DNA from: Bufo bufo
Lineage: Eukaryota; Chordata; Amphibia; Anura; Bufonidae
Length of the DNA stretch: 64,000 nt
Direction of reading: 5' to 3'
Assembly: GCF_905171765.1 (NCBI RefSeq)
Contig: NC_053391.1
Span: 267,208,377-267,272,376, forward strand
Of this stretch, positions 1-12,767 are shown piece by piece. The translations under genes were made by a program, and so were the position numbers. The notes under the pieces are model-generated. The model made no database searches. It was not told the origin of the DNA and saw nothing but the letters and a program-made list of their open reading frames with translations. How positions within the stretch are numbered: the first letter of the stretch is position 1; every line of letters begins with the position of its first letter.

Positions 1-3000
1 AAAATTGTTGTCTTTATTTAAATGCAAGCTACTGTGACACCAGATATGAGTGGTGCAAATGGGCACATCTGGCAGTAGTGGGCACTGTACACGCTGTAGG
101 CCTGACACACACGCTTGCAGGCAACTTCAATTATATTACAGTGAAAAATTGTTGTTGTTTTTTTTAAATGTAATCTACTGTGACACCAGATATGAGTGGT
201 GCAACTGGGCACTGGCAGTAGTGGGCACAGTACACGCTGTAGGCCTGACACACACGCTTGCAGGCAACTGCAATTATATTACACTGAAAAAATTGTTGTT
301 GTTTTTTTAAATGTAATCTACTGTGACACCAGATAAGAGTGGTGCAACTGGACACTGGCAGTAGTGGGCACAGTACACGCTGTAGGCCTGACACACACGC
401 TTGCAGGCAACTGCAATTATATTACAGTTAAAAAATTGTTGTATTTTTAAATGTAATCTACTGTGACACCAGATATGAGCGGTGCAACTGGGCACTGGCC
501 GTAGTGGGCACAGTACACGCTGAAGGCCTGACACACCCACTTGCAGGCAACTGCAATTATATTACAGTGAAGAAAATGTTTGTTATTTTTAAATGCAAGC
601 TATTGTGACACCAGATATGAGTGGTGGCACTGGCGTCTAGCAGTAGTGGGCACAGTACACGCTGTAGGCCTGACACACACGCTTGCAGGCAACTGCAATA
701 ATATTACAGTGAAAAAATTGTTGTTGTTTTTTTTAAATGTAATCTACTGTGACACCAGATATGAGTGGTGCAACTGGGCATTGGCAGTAGTGGGCACAGT
801 ACACGCTGTAGGCCTGACACACACGCTTGCAGGCAACTGCAATTAGATTATAGTGATTTTTTTTTTGTTTTTATTTAAATGCAAGCTACTGTGATACCAG
901 ATATGAGTGGTGCAACTGGGCATGTCTGGCAATAGTGGGCACAGTACACGCTGTAGGCCTGACACACACGCTTGCAGGCAACTGCAATTATATTACAGTG
1001 AAAAAATTGTTGTTTTTATTTAAATGCAAGCTACTGTGACACCAGATATGAGTGGTGCAAATGGGCACATCTGGCAGTAGTGGGCACTGTACACGCTGTA
1101 GGCCTGACACACACGCTTGCAGGCAACTGCAATTGTATTACAGTGAATTTTTTTTTGTTTTTTAAAAAAATGTAATCTACTGTGACACCAGATATGAGTG
1201 GTGCAACTGGGCACTGGCAGTAGTGGGCACAGTACACACTGTAGGCCTAACACACAGGCTTGCAGGCAACTGCAATTATATTACAGTAAAAAATTGTTAG
1301 TTTTTTTAAATGTAATCTACTGTGACACCAGATATGAGTGGTGCAACTGGGCACTGGCCGTAGTGGGCACAGTACACGCTGTAGGCCTGACACACACGCT
1401 TGCAGGCAACTGCAATTATATTACAGTGAAAAAATTTTTGTTTTTATTTAAATGCTAGCTACTGTGACACCAGATATGAGTGGTGCAACTGGGCACGTCT
1501 GGCAGTAGTGGGCACAGTACACGCTGTAGACCTGACACACACGCTTGCAGGCAACTGAAATTATATTACAGTGAAATTTTTTTTAAATTTTTTTTTATGT
1601 AATCTACTGTGACACCAGATATGAGTGGTGCAACTGGGCACTGGCAGTAGTGGGCACAGTACACGCTGTAGGACTGACACATACGCTTGCAGGCAACTGC
1701 AATTATATTACAGTGAAAATTATATATCTATTTTTTTTTATGTAATCTACTGTGACACCAGATATGAGTGGTGCAACTGGGCACTGGCAGTAGTGGGCAC
1801 AGTACACGCTGTAGGCCTGACACACACGCTTGCAGGTAACTGCAATTATATTACAGTTAAAAAATTGTTGTTGTTTTTTTAAATGTAATCTACTGTGACA
1901 CCAGATATGAGTGGTGCAACTGGGCACTGGCAGTAGTGGACACAGTACACGCTATAGGCCTGACACACACGCTTGCTGGCAACTGCAATTATTTTACAGT
2001 GAAAAAATTGTTGTTTTTATTTAAATGCAAGCTGCTGTGACACCAGATATGAGTGGTGGTACTGGCCACTGGCGTTTGGAAGTAGTTGGCACAGTACACG
2101 CTGTAGTCCTGACACACACGCTTGCAGGCAACTGCAATTATATTACAGTGAATTTTTTTTTGTTTTTATTTAAATGCAAGCTACTGTGACACCAGATATG
2201 AGTGGTGCAACTATGCACTGGCAGTAGTGGGCACAGTACACGCTGTAGGCCTGACACACCCGCTTGCAGGCAACTGCAATTATATTACAGTGAAGAAAGT
2301 ATTTTTTTTTTTAAATGCAAGCTACTGTGACACCAGATATGAGTGGTGCAACTGGGCACTGGCAGTAGTGGGCACAGTACACGCTGTAGGCCTGACACAC
2401 ACGCTTGCAGGCAACTGCAATTATAATACACTGAAAAAATTGTTGTTGTTTTTTTAAATGTAATCTACTGTGACACCAGATATGAGTGGTGCAACTGGGC
2501 ACTGGCAGTAGTGGGCACAGTACACGCTGTAGGCCTGACACACACGCTTGCTGGCAACTGCAATTATTTTACAGTGAAAAAAATGTAGTTTTTATTTAAA
2601 TGCAAGCTAATGTGACACCAGATATGAGTGGTGCAACTGGGAACTGGCGTCTGGCAGTAGTGGGCACAGTACACGCTGTAGGCCTGACACACACGCTTGC
2701 AGGCAACTTCAATTATATTACAGTGAAAAAATTGTTGTTTTTTTAAATGTAATCTACTGTGACACCAGATATGAGTGGTGCAACTTGGCACTGGCAGTAG
2801 TGGGCACAGTACACGCTGTAGGCCTGACACACACGCTTGCAGGCAACTGCAATTATATTACAGTGAAAATTTTTTTTTATGTAATCTACGGTGCCACCAG
2901 ATATGAGTGGTGCAACTGGGCACTGGCAGTAGTGGGCACAGTACACGCTGTAGGCCTGACACACCCGCTTGCAGGCAACTGCAATTATATTACAGTGAAG

Positions 3001-3303
3001 AAAGTGTTTGCTTTTTTTAAATGCAAGCTACTGTGACACCAGATATGAGTGGTGGCACTGGCCACTGGCGTTTGGCAGTAGTTGGCACAGTACACGCTGT
3101 AGGCCTGACACACACGCTTGCAGGCAACTGCAATTATATAACAGTGAAAATTTTTTTGTTTTTATTTAAATGCAAGCTACTGTGACACCAGATATGAGTG
3201 GTGCAACTGGGCACTGGCGTCTGGCAGTAGTGGGCACAGTACACGCTGTAGGCCTGACATTACTGTAGACCTTATATTACAGTGAAAAAATAGTTGTTTT
3301 TAT
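1..3303. repeat. 143-bp satellite array, block 1
   Basis: About 23 head-to-tail monomers. Successive TGACACCAGAT cores lie 140 to 146 bp apart (for example at 181, 324, 464, 606, 750). Each monomer carries GGCACTGGCAGTAGTGGGCA, GTAGGCCTGACACAC and GCAGGCAACTGCAATTAT, then CAGTGAAAAAATTG and a T-run. Two starts alternate irregularly (AAATGTAATCTACTG and AAATGCAAGCTACTG). A third variant has GGCCACTGGCGTTTGGC. The last monomer (from about 3,244) is internally deleted. The array is cut by the window start. Short open frames on both strands recur once per monomer, so they follow from the repeat and are not evidence of genes. Confidence 0.97.
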
Positions 3304-3307
3304 TTAA

Positions 3308-4974
3308 CCACCTCAGCCCCCAGAGCTTAAACACCCTTAATGACCAGGCCACTTTTTACACTTCTGACCTACCCTACTTTCACCGTTTATTGCTCGGTCA
3401 TGCAACTTACCACCCAAATGAATTTTACCTCCTTTTCTTCTCACTAATAGAGCTTTCATTTGGTGGTATTTCATTGCTGCTGACATTTTTACTTTTTTTG
3501 TTATTAATCGAAATTTAACGATTTTTTTTTCAAAAAAATGACATTTTTCACTTTCAGTTGTAAAATTTTGCAAAAAAAAACGACATCCATATATACATTT
3601 TTCTCTAAATTTATTGTTCTACATGTCTTTGATAAAAAAAAATGTTTGGGTAAAAGTTATAGCGTTTACAAACTATGGTACAAAAATGTGAATTTCCGCT
3701 TTTTGAAGCAGCTCTGACTTTCTGAGCACCTGTCATGTTTCCTGAGGTTCTACAATGCCCAGACAGTACAAACACCCCACAAATGACCCCATTTCGGAAA
3801 GTAGACACCCTAAGGTATTCGCTGATGGGCATAGTGAGTTCATAGAACTTTTTATTTTTTGTCACAAGTTAGTGGAAAATGATCATTTTTTTTTTTTTCT
3901 TACAAAGTCTCATATTCCACTAACTTGTGACAAAAAATAAAAACTTCCATGAACTCACTATGCCCATCAGCGAATACCTTGGGGTGTCTTCTTTCCAAAA
4001 TGGGGTCACTTGTTGGGTAGTTATACTGCCCTGGCATTCTAGGGGCCCAAATGTGTGGTAAGTTGTTTGAAATCAAAATCTGTAAAAATTGGCCGGTGAA
4101 ATCCGAAAGGTGCTCTTTGGAATATGGGCCCCTTTGCCCACCTAGGCTGCAAAAAAGTGTCACACATGTGGTATCTCCGTACTCAGGAGAAGTTGGGGAA
4201 TGTGTTTTGGGGTGTCATTTTACATATACCCATGCTGGGTGAGATAAATATCTTGGTCAAATGCCAACTTTGTATAAAAATGGGAAAAGTTGTCTTTTGC
4301 CAAGATATTTCTCTCACCCAGCATGGGTATATGTAAAATGACACCCCAAAACACATTGCCCAACTTCTCCTGAGTACGGCGATACCACATGTGTGACACT
4401 TTTTTGCAGCCTAGATGCGCAAAGGGGCCCACATTCATTTTATGAGGGCATTTTTAGACATTTGGATCCCAGACTTCTTCTCACGCTTTTGGGCCCCTAG
4501 AATGCCAGGGCAGTATAAATACCCCACATGTGACCTCATTTTGGAAAGAAGACACCCCAAGGTATTCAATGAGGGGCATGGCGAGTTCATAGAATTTTTT
4601 TTTTTTTGGCACAAGTTAGCGGAAATTGATATTTTTTTTTTTTCTCACAAAGTCTCCCTTTCTGCTAACTTGGGACAAAAATTTCAATCTTTGATGGACT
4701 CAATATGCCCCTCACGGAATACCTTGGGGTGTCTTCTTTCCGAAATGGGGTTACATGTGGGGTATTTATACTGCCCTGGCATTCTAGGGGCCCTAAAGCG
4801 TGAGAAGAAGTCTGGAATATAAATGTCTAAAAATTTTTACGCATTTGGATTCCGTGAGGGGTATGGTGAGTTCATGTGAGATTTTATTTTTTGACACAAG
4901 TTAGTGGAATATGAGACTTTGTAAGAAAAAAAATAATAATTTCCGCTAACTTGGGCCAAAAAAATGTCTGAATG
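3308..4974. repeat. Inverted-repeat modules of the TTAA element
   Basis: This is a chain of long imperfect palindromes. One pair is about 4,124-4,256 with 4,303-4,433 (motifs GCAAAAAAGTGTCACAC and CATATACCCATGCTGGGTGA). Another is about 3,750-3,880 with 3,918-4,045 (motifs GTCACAAGTTAGTGGA and CCCATCAGCGAATACC). A third runs about 4,490-4,620 with 4,660-4,800. Long A and T runs form the loops. The same modules recur, re-ordered, at 21,895-24,533. No coding frame is supported. Confidence 0.85.
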
Positions 4975-5968
4975 GAGCCTTACAGGGGGGTGATCAATGA
5001 CAGGGGGGTGATCAATGACAGGGGGGTGATCAGGGAGTCTATATAGGGTGATTACCCCCCTGTCATTGATCACCCGCCTATAAGGCTTCATTCAGATGTC
5101 CGTATGTGTTTTGCGCATCCGATCCATGTATCAGTGGATCCGTAAAAATCATACGGACATCTGAATGCAGCCTTACAGGGGGGTGATCAATGACAGGGGG
5201 GTGATCAATGACAGGGGGTTGATCAGGGAGTCTATATGGGGTGATCACCCCCCTGTCATTGATCACCCCCCTATAAGGCTCCATTCAGATGTCCGTATGT
5301 GTTTTGCGGATCCGATCCATGTATCAGTGGATCCGTAAAAATCATACGGACATCTGAATGCAGCTTTACAGGGGGGTGATCAATGACAGGGGGGTGATCA
5401 ATGACAGGGGGGTGATCAGGGAGTCTATATGGGGTGATCACTCCCCTGTAAGGCTCCATTCAGATGTCCGTATGTGTTTTGCGGATCCGATCCATGTATC
5501 AGTGGATCCCTAAAAATCATACGGACATCTGAATGCAGCCTGACAGGGGAGTGATCAATGACAGGGGGGTGATCAGGGAGTCTATATGGGGTGATCACTC
5601 CCCTGTAAGCCTCCATTCAGATGTCCGTATGTGTTTTGCGGATCCGATCCATGTATCAGTGGATCCGTAAAAATCATACGGACATCTGAATGCAGCATTA
5701 CAGGGGGGTGATCAATGACAGGGGGGTGATCAGGGAGTCTATATGGGGTGATCACCTCCGTCATTGATCACTCCCCTGTAAGGCTCCATTCAGACGTCCG
5801 TATGTGTTTTGCGGATCCGATCCATCTATCAGTGGATCCGTAAAATTCATACGGACCTCTGAATGGAGCCTTACAGGGGGGTGATCAATGACAGGGGGGT
5901 GATTAATGACAGGGGGGTGATCAGGGATTCTATATAGGGTGATCAGGGGTGATCAAGGGTGAATAAGG
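4975..5968. repeat. GGGGGGTGATCAATGACA tandem palindromic units
   Basis: Five units of about 156 to 193 bp; the motif CATTCAGATGTCCGTATG (one base changed in the last unit) begins at about 5,089, 5,282, 5,457, 5,613 and 5,787. Each unit is internally palindromic: CATTCAGATGTCCGTATG pairs with CATACGGACATCTGAATG around GGATCCGATCCATGTATC. Units are separated by short runs of GGGGGGTGATCAATGACA. Unit length varies because the number of these short runs varies. Confidence 0.9.
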
Positions 5969-6722
5969 GGTTAATAAGTGACAGGGGGGGGTGTAGTGTA
6001 GTGGTGCTTGGTGCAACATATTACTGAGCTACCTGTGTCCTCTGGTGGTCGATCCAAACAAAGGGGACCACCAGAGGACCAGGTAGCAGGTATATTAGAC
6101 GGTGTTATCAAAACAGCGTCTAATATACCTGTTAGGGGTTAAAAAAATCGCATCTCCAGCCTGCCAGCGAACGATCGCCGCTGGCAGGCTGGAGATCCAC
6201 TCGCTTACCTTCCGTAAGGTGCGCGCGCGTTCACAGGAAATCTCGGCTATCGCGAGAGGACGCGTATATGCGTCCACCCAGAAGAGCAGGGCCGCCGCCA
6301 GGACGCAATCCTGCGTACGGCGGTCCTGAGGATGTTAATAAGTGACAGGGGAGGGTGTAGTGTAGAGGTGTTTGGTGCTACATATTGCTGAGCTACCTGT
6401 GTCCTCTGGTGGTCGATCCAAACAAAAGAGACCACCAGAGGACCAGGTAGCAGGTATATTAGACGCTGTTATCAAAACAGCGTCTAATATACATATATAC
6501 CTGTTAGGGGTTAAAAAAATCACATCTCAAGCCTGCCACCGAAAGATCGCCGCTGGCAGGCTGGAGATCCACTCGCTTACCTTCCGAACCTGTGAACGCG
6601 CGCGCCTGTGTGCGCGCGTTCACAGGAAATCTCGCGTCTCGCGAGATGACGCGTGTATGCGTGACTGTGCGCAGGGCTGCCGCCTCCGGAACGCGATCCT
6701 GCGTTAGGCGGTCCGGAGGCGG
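5969..6722. repeat. Two tandem hairpin-rich units at the right end of the TTAA element
   Basis: Two related units (about 5,969-6,331 and 6,332-6,722) each start near TTAATAAGTGACAGGG. In the same order they carry an inverted pair CCTCTGGTGGTC / GACCACCAGAGG, an inverted pair around TATCAAAACAGCGTCTAA, and a stem pairing (T/C)CAGCCTGCCA with CTGGCAGGCTGGAGA. A CG-rich end follows with GCGCGCGTTCACAGGAAATC. The second unit ends at the element terminus. The structure suggests an end module duplicated in tandem. Confidence 0.82.
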
Positions 6723-6726
6723 TTAA

Positions 6727-9464
6727 ATGCAAGCTACTGTGACACCAGATATGAGTGGTGCAACTTGGCACTGGCAGTAGTGAGCACAGTACACGCTGTA
6801 GGCCTGACACACACGCTTGCAGGCAACTACAATGATATTACAGTGAAAATTTTTTAGTTTTTATTTAAATGCAAGCTACTGTGACACCAGATATGAGTGG
6901 TGCAAATGGGCACATCTGGCAGTAGTGGGCACTGTACACGCTGTAGGCCTAACACACACGCTTGCAGGAAACTGCAATTATATTACAGTAAAAAAATTGT
7001 TTCTTTGTTTTTTTAAATGTAATCTACTGTGACACCAGATATGAGTGGTGCAACTGGGCACTGGTCGTAGTGGGCACAGTACACGCTGTAGGCCTGACAC
7101 ACACGTTTGCTGGCAACTGCAATTATTTTACAGTGAAAAAATTGTTGTTTTTATTTAAATGCAAGCTACTGTGACACTAGTTATGAGTGGTGGCACTGGC
7201 CACTGGCGTTTGGCAGTAGTTGGCACAGTACACTCTGTAGACCTGACACACACGCTTGCAGGCAACTACAATTATATTACAGTGAAAATTTTTTTGTTTT
7301 TATTTAAATGCAAGCTACTGTGACACCAGATATGAGTGGTGCAACTGGGCACGTCTGGCAGTAGTGGGCACAGTACACGCTGTAGGCCTGACACACCCGC
7401 TTGCAGGCAACTTCAATTATATTACAGTGAAAAAATTGTTGTTGTTTTTTTAAATGTAATGTACTGTGACACCAGATATGAGTGGTGCAACTGGGCACTG
7501 GCAGTAGTGGGCACAGTACACGCTGTAGGCCTGACACACCCGCTTGCAGGCAAATGCAATTATATTACAGTGAAAAAATAGTTGTTTTTATTTAAATGCA
7601 AGCTACTGTGACACCAGATATGAGTGGTGCAAATGGGCACATCTGGCAGGAGTGGGCACTGTACACGCTGTAGGCCTGACACACACGCTTGCAGGCAACT
7701 GCAATTGTATTACAGTGAAAAAAAATTTGTTTTTTAAAAAAATGTAATCTACTGTGACACCAGATATGAGTGGTGCAACGGAGCATTGGCAGTAGTGGGC
7801 ACAGTACACACTGTAGGCCTGACACATACGCTTGCAGGCAACTGCATATATATTACAGTGAAAAAATTGTTGTTGTTTTTTTAAATGTAATCTACTGTGA
7901 CACCAGATATGAGTGGTGCAACTGGGCACTGGCAGTAGTCGGCACAGTACACGCTATAGGCCTGACTCACACGCTTGCAGGCAACTGCAATTATTTTACA
8001 GTGAAAAAATTGTTGTTTTGATTTAAATGCAAGCTACTGTGACACCGGATATGAGTGGTGGTACTGGCCACTGGCGTTTGGCAGTAGTTGGCACAGTACA
8101 CGCTGTAGGCCTGACACACACGCTTGCAGGCAACTGCAATTATATTACAGTGAAATTTTTTTTGTTTATATTTAAATGCAAGCTACTGTGACACCAGATA
8201 TGAGTGGTGCAACTGGGCACGTCTGGCAGTAGTGGGCACAGTACACGCTGTAGGCCTGACACACACGCTTGCAGGCAACTGCAATTATATCACAGTGAAA
8301 AAATTGTTGTTGTTTTTTTAAATGTAATCTACTGTGACACCAGATATGAGTGGTGCAACTGGGCACTGGCAGTAGTGGGCACAGTACACGCTGTAGCCCT
8401 GACACACACGCTTGCAGGCAACTGCAATTATAATACACTGAAAAAATTGTTGTTGTTTTTTTAAATGTAATCTACTGTGACACCAGATATGAGTGGTGCA
8501 ACTGGGCTCTGGCAGTAGTGGGCACAGTACACGCTGTAGGCCTGACTCACACGCTTGCAGGCAACTGCAATTATTTTACAGTGAAAAAATTGTTGACTTT
8601 ATTTAAATGCAAGCTACTGTGACACCAGATATGAGTGGTGCAACTTGGCACTGGCAGTAGTGGGCACAGTACACGCTGTAGGCCTGACACACACGCTTGC
8701 AGACAACTGCAATTATATTAAAGTGAAAAAATAGGGGTTTTTTTAAATGTAATCTACGGTGACACCAGATATGAGTGGTGCAACTGGGCACTGGCAGTAG
8801 TGGGCACAGTACACGCTGTAGGCCTGACACACCCGCTTGCAGGCAACTGCAATTATATTACAGTGAAGAAAGTGTTTTTTTTTTTTAAATGCAAGCTAAA
8901 GTGACACCAGATATGAGTGGTGGTACTGGCCACTGGCGTTTGGCAGTAGTTGGCACAGTACACGCTGTAGGCCTGACACACACGCTTGCTGGCAAATGCA
9001 ATTATATAACAGTGAAAAAATAGTTTTTTTTATTTAAATGCAAGTTACTGTGACACAAGATATGAGTAGTGCAAATGGGCACTGGCGTCTGGCAGTAGTG
9101 GGCACAGTACACGCTGTAGGCCTGACACACACGCTTGCAGGCAACTGCAATTATATTACAGTGAAAAAATAGTTTTTTTTATTTAAATGCAAGCTACTGT
9201 GACACCAGATATGAGTGGTGCAACTGGGCACTGGCGTCTGGCAGTAGTGGGCACAGTACACGCTGTAGGCCTGACAAACCCGCTTGCAGGCAACTGCAAT
9301 TATATTACAGTGAAGAAAGTTTTTTGTTTTTTTTAAATGCAAGCTACTGTGACACCAGATATGAGTGGTGGTACTGGCCACTGGCGTTTGGCAGTAGTTG
9401 GCACAGTACACGCTGTAGGCCTGACACACACGCTTGCAGGCAACTGCAATTATTTTACAGTAAA
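6727..9464. repeat. 143-bp satellite array, block 2
   Basis: About 19 further monomers resume exactly at the TTAA junction (TTAAATGCAAGCTACTG) and run to the start of the next 9.46-kb unit. The GGCACTGGCCACTGGCGTTTGG-type variant occurs as a minority (for example near 7,193, 8,063, 8,930 and 9,375). Confidence 0.96.
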
Positions 9465-12400
9465 AAAATTGTTGTCTTTATTTAAATGCAAGCTACTGTG
9501 ACACCAGATATGAGTGGTGCAAATGGGCACATCTGGCAGTAGTGGGCACTGTACACGCTGTAGGCCTGACACACACGCTTGCAGGCAACTTCAATTATAT
9601 TACAGTGAAAAATTGTTGTTGTTTTTTTTAAATGTAATCTACTGTGACACCAGATATGAGTGGTGCAACTGGGCACTGGCAGTAGTGGGCACAGTACACG
9701 CTGTAGGCCTGACACACACGCTTGCAGGCAACTGCAATTATATTACACTGAAAAAATTGTTGTTGTTTTTTTAAATGTAATCTACTGTGACACCAGATAA
9801 GAGTGGTGCAACTGGACACTGGCAGTAGTGGGCACAGTACACGCTGTAGGCCTGACACACACGCTTGCAGGCAACTGCAATTATATTACAGTGAAAAAAT
9901 TGTTGTATTTTTAAATGTAATCTACTGTGACACCAGATATGAGCGGTGCAACTGGGCACTGGCAGTAGTGGGCACAGTACACGCTGAAGGCCTGACACAC
10001 CCACTTGCAGGCAACTGCAATTATATTACAGTGAAGAAAATGTTTGTTATTTTTAAATGCAAGCTATTGTGACACCAGATATGAGTGGTGGCACTGGCGA
10101 CTAGCAGTAGTGGGCACAGTACACGCTGTAGGCCTGACACACACGCTTGCAGGCAACTGCAATAATATTACAGTGAAAAAATTGTTGTTGTTTTTTTTAA
10201 ATGTAATCTACTGTGACACCAGATATGAGTGGTGCAACTGGGCATTGGCAGTAGTGGGCACAGTACACGCTGTAGGCCTGACACACACGCTTGCAGGCAA
10301 CTGCAATTAGATTATAGTGATTTTTTTTTTGTTTTTATTTAAATGCAAGCTACTGTGATACCAGATATGAGTGGTGCAACTGGGCATGTCTGGCAATAGT
10401 GGGCACAGTACACGCTGTAGGCCTGACACACACGCTTGCAGGCAACTGCAATTATATTACAGTGAAAAAATTGTTGTTTTTATTTAAATGCAAGCTACTG
10501 TGACACCAGATATGAGTGGTGCAAATGGGCACATCTGGCAGTAGTGGGCACTGTACACGCTGTAGGCCTGACACACACGCTTGCAGGCAACTGCAATTGT
10601 ATTACAGTGAATTTTTTTTTGTTTTTTAAAAAAATGTAATCTACTGTGACACCAGATATGAGTGGTGCAACTGGGCACTGGCAGTAGTGGGCACAGTACA
10701 CACTGTAGGCCTAACACACAGGCTTGCAGGCAACTGCAATTATATTACAGTAAAAAATTGTTAGTTTTTTTAAATGTAATCTACTGTGACACCAGATATG
10801 AGTGGTGCAACTGGGCACTGGCCGTAGTGGGCACAGTACACGCTGTAGGCCTGACACACACGCTTGCAGGCAACTGCAATTATATTACAGTGAAAAAATT
10901 TTTGTTTTTATTTAAATGCTAGCTACTGTGACACCAGATATGAGTGGTGCAACTGGGCACGTCTGGCAGTAGTGGGCACAGTACACGCTGTAGACCTGAC
11001 ACACACGCTTGCAGGCAACTGAAATTATATTACAGTGAAATTTTTTTTAAATTTTTTTTTATGTAATCTACTGTGACACCAGATATGAGTGGTGCAACTG
11101 GGCACTGGCAGTAGTGGGCACAGTACACGCTGTAGGACTGACACATACGCTTGCAGGCAACTGCAATTATATTACAGTGAAAATTATATATCTATTTTTT
11201 TTTATGTAATCTACTGTGACACCAGATATGAGTGGTGCAACTGGGCACTGGCAGTAGTGGGCACAGTACACGCTGTAGGCCTGACACACACGCTTGCAGG
11301 TAACTGCAATTATATTACAGTTAAAAAATTGTTGTTGTTTTTTTAAATGTAATCTACTGTGACACCAGATATGAGTGGTGCAACTGGGCACTGGCAGTAG
11401 TGGACACAGTACACGCTATAGGCCTGACACACACGCTTGCTGGCAACTGCAATTATTTTACAGTGAAAAAATTGTTGTTTTTATTTAAATGCAAGCTGCT
11501 GTGACACCAGATATGAGTGGTGGTACTGGCCACTGGCGTTTGGAAGTAGTTGGCACAGTACACGCTGTAGTCCTGACACACACGCTTGCAGGCAACTGCA
11601 ATTATATTACAGTGAATTTTTTTTTGTTTTTATTTAAATGCAAGCTACTGTGACACCAGATATGAGTGGTGCAACTATGCACTGGCAGTAGTGGGCACAG
11701 TACACGCTGTAGGCCTGACACACCCGCTTGCAGGCAACTGCAATTATATTACAGTGAAGAAAGTATTTTTTTTTTTAAATGCAAGCTACTGTGACACCAG
11801 ATATGAGTGGTGCAACTGGGCACTGGCAGTAGTGGGCACAGTACACGCTGTAGGCCTGACACACACGCTTGCAGGCAACTGCAATTATAATACACTGAAA
11901 AAATTGTTGTTGTTTTTTTAAATGTAATCTACTGTGACACCAGATATGAGTGGTGCAACTGGGCACTGGCAGTAGTGGGCACAGTACACGCTGTAGGCCT
12001 GACACACACGCTTGCTGGCAACTGCAATTATTTTACAGTGAAAAAAATGTAGTTTTTATTTAAATGCAAGCTAATGTGACACCAGATATGAGTGGTGCAA
12101 CTGGGAACTGGCGTCTGGCAGTAGTGGGCACAGTACACGCTGTAGGCCTGACACACACGCTTGCAGGCAACTTCAATTATATTACAGTGAAAAAATTGTT
12201 GTTTTTTTAAATGTAATCTACTGTGACACCAGATATGAGTGGTGCAACTTGGCACTGGCAGTAGTGGGCACAGTACACGCTGTAGGCCTGACACACACGC
12301 TTGCAGGCAACTGCAATTATATTACAGTGAAAATTTTTTTTTATGTAATCTACGGTGCCACCAGATATGAGTGGTGCAACTGGGCACTGGCAGTAGTGGG

Positions 12401-12767
12401 CACAGTACACGCTGTAGGCCTGACACACCCGCTTGCAGGCAACTGCAATTATATTACAGTGAAGAAAGTGTTTGCTTTTTTTAAATGCAAGCTACTGTGA
12501 CACCAGATATGAGTGGTGGCACTGGCCACTGGCGTTTGGCAGTAGTTGGCACAGTACACGCTGTAGGCCTGACACACACGCTTGCAGGCAACTGCAATTA
12601 TATAACAGTGAAAATTTTTTTGTTTTTATTTAAATGCAAGCTACTGTGACACCAGATATGAGTGGTGCAACTGGGCACTGGCGTCTGGCAGTAGTGGGCA
12701 CAGTACACGCTGTAGGCCTGACATTACTGTAGACCTTATATTACAGTGAAAAAATAGTTGTTTTTAT
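9465..12767. repeat. 143-bp satellite array, block 3
   Basis: Same monomers in the same order as 1-3,303, including the deleted terminal monomer just before the TTAA element. Confidence 0.96.

Larger units (their letters stand above)
3304..6726 (+). mobile_element. TTAA-flanked non-autonomous element (piggyBac-type), copy 1
   Basis: The satellite reads TTTTTATTTAA, is interrupted, and resumes as TTAAATGCAAGC, so the host TTAA at 3,304-3,307 is duplicated at 6,723-6,726. Ends are imperfect inverted repeats: TTAACCACCTCAG on the left and CCGGAGGCGGTTAA on the right. TTAA duplication with C-rich ends is characteristic of piggyBac elements. No transposase-like frame is present, so it must have been moved in trans if it was mobile. 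The interior is three kinds of inverted or tandem modules, listed separately. Confidence 0.88.
1..9464. repeat. 9.46-kb higher-order repeat, copy 1
   Basis: The whole block (satellite, TTAA element, satellite) recurs from 9,465 with the same order and almost every base identical. Position 1 aligns to 9,465 and the offset drifts only from 9,464 to 9,461 through homopolymer changes. Differences seen by eye include GGCCGTAG near 499 against GGCAGTAG near 9,963, and GCGTCTAG near 629 against GCGACTAG near 10,099. The true left edge of the unit may lie outside the window. Confidence 0.93.

Noticed and set aside
3294..3518. 74-codon frame starting in the satellite and running into the TTAA element, with hydrophobic residues
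   Set aside because: The hydrophobic composition comes from T-rich repeat sequence, the frame crosses a transposon boundary, and it is copied only because the whole 9.46-kb unit is duplicated.
4837..5764. Repeated open frames with DHPPVIDHPPV-type peptides
   Set aside because: They are translations of the GGGGGGTGATCAATGACA palindromic units and appear once per unit.
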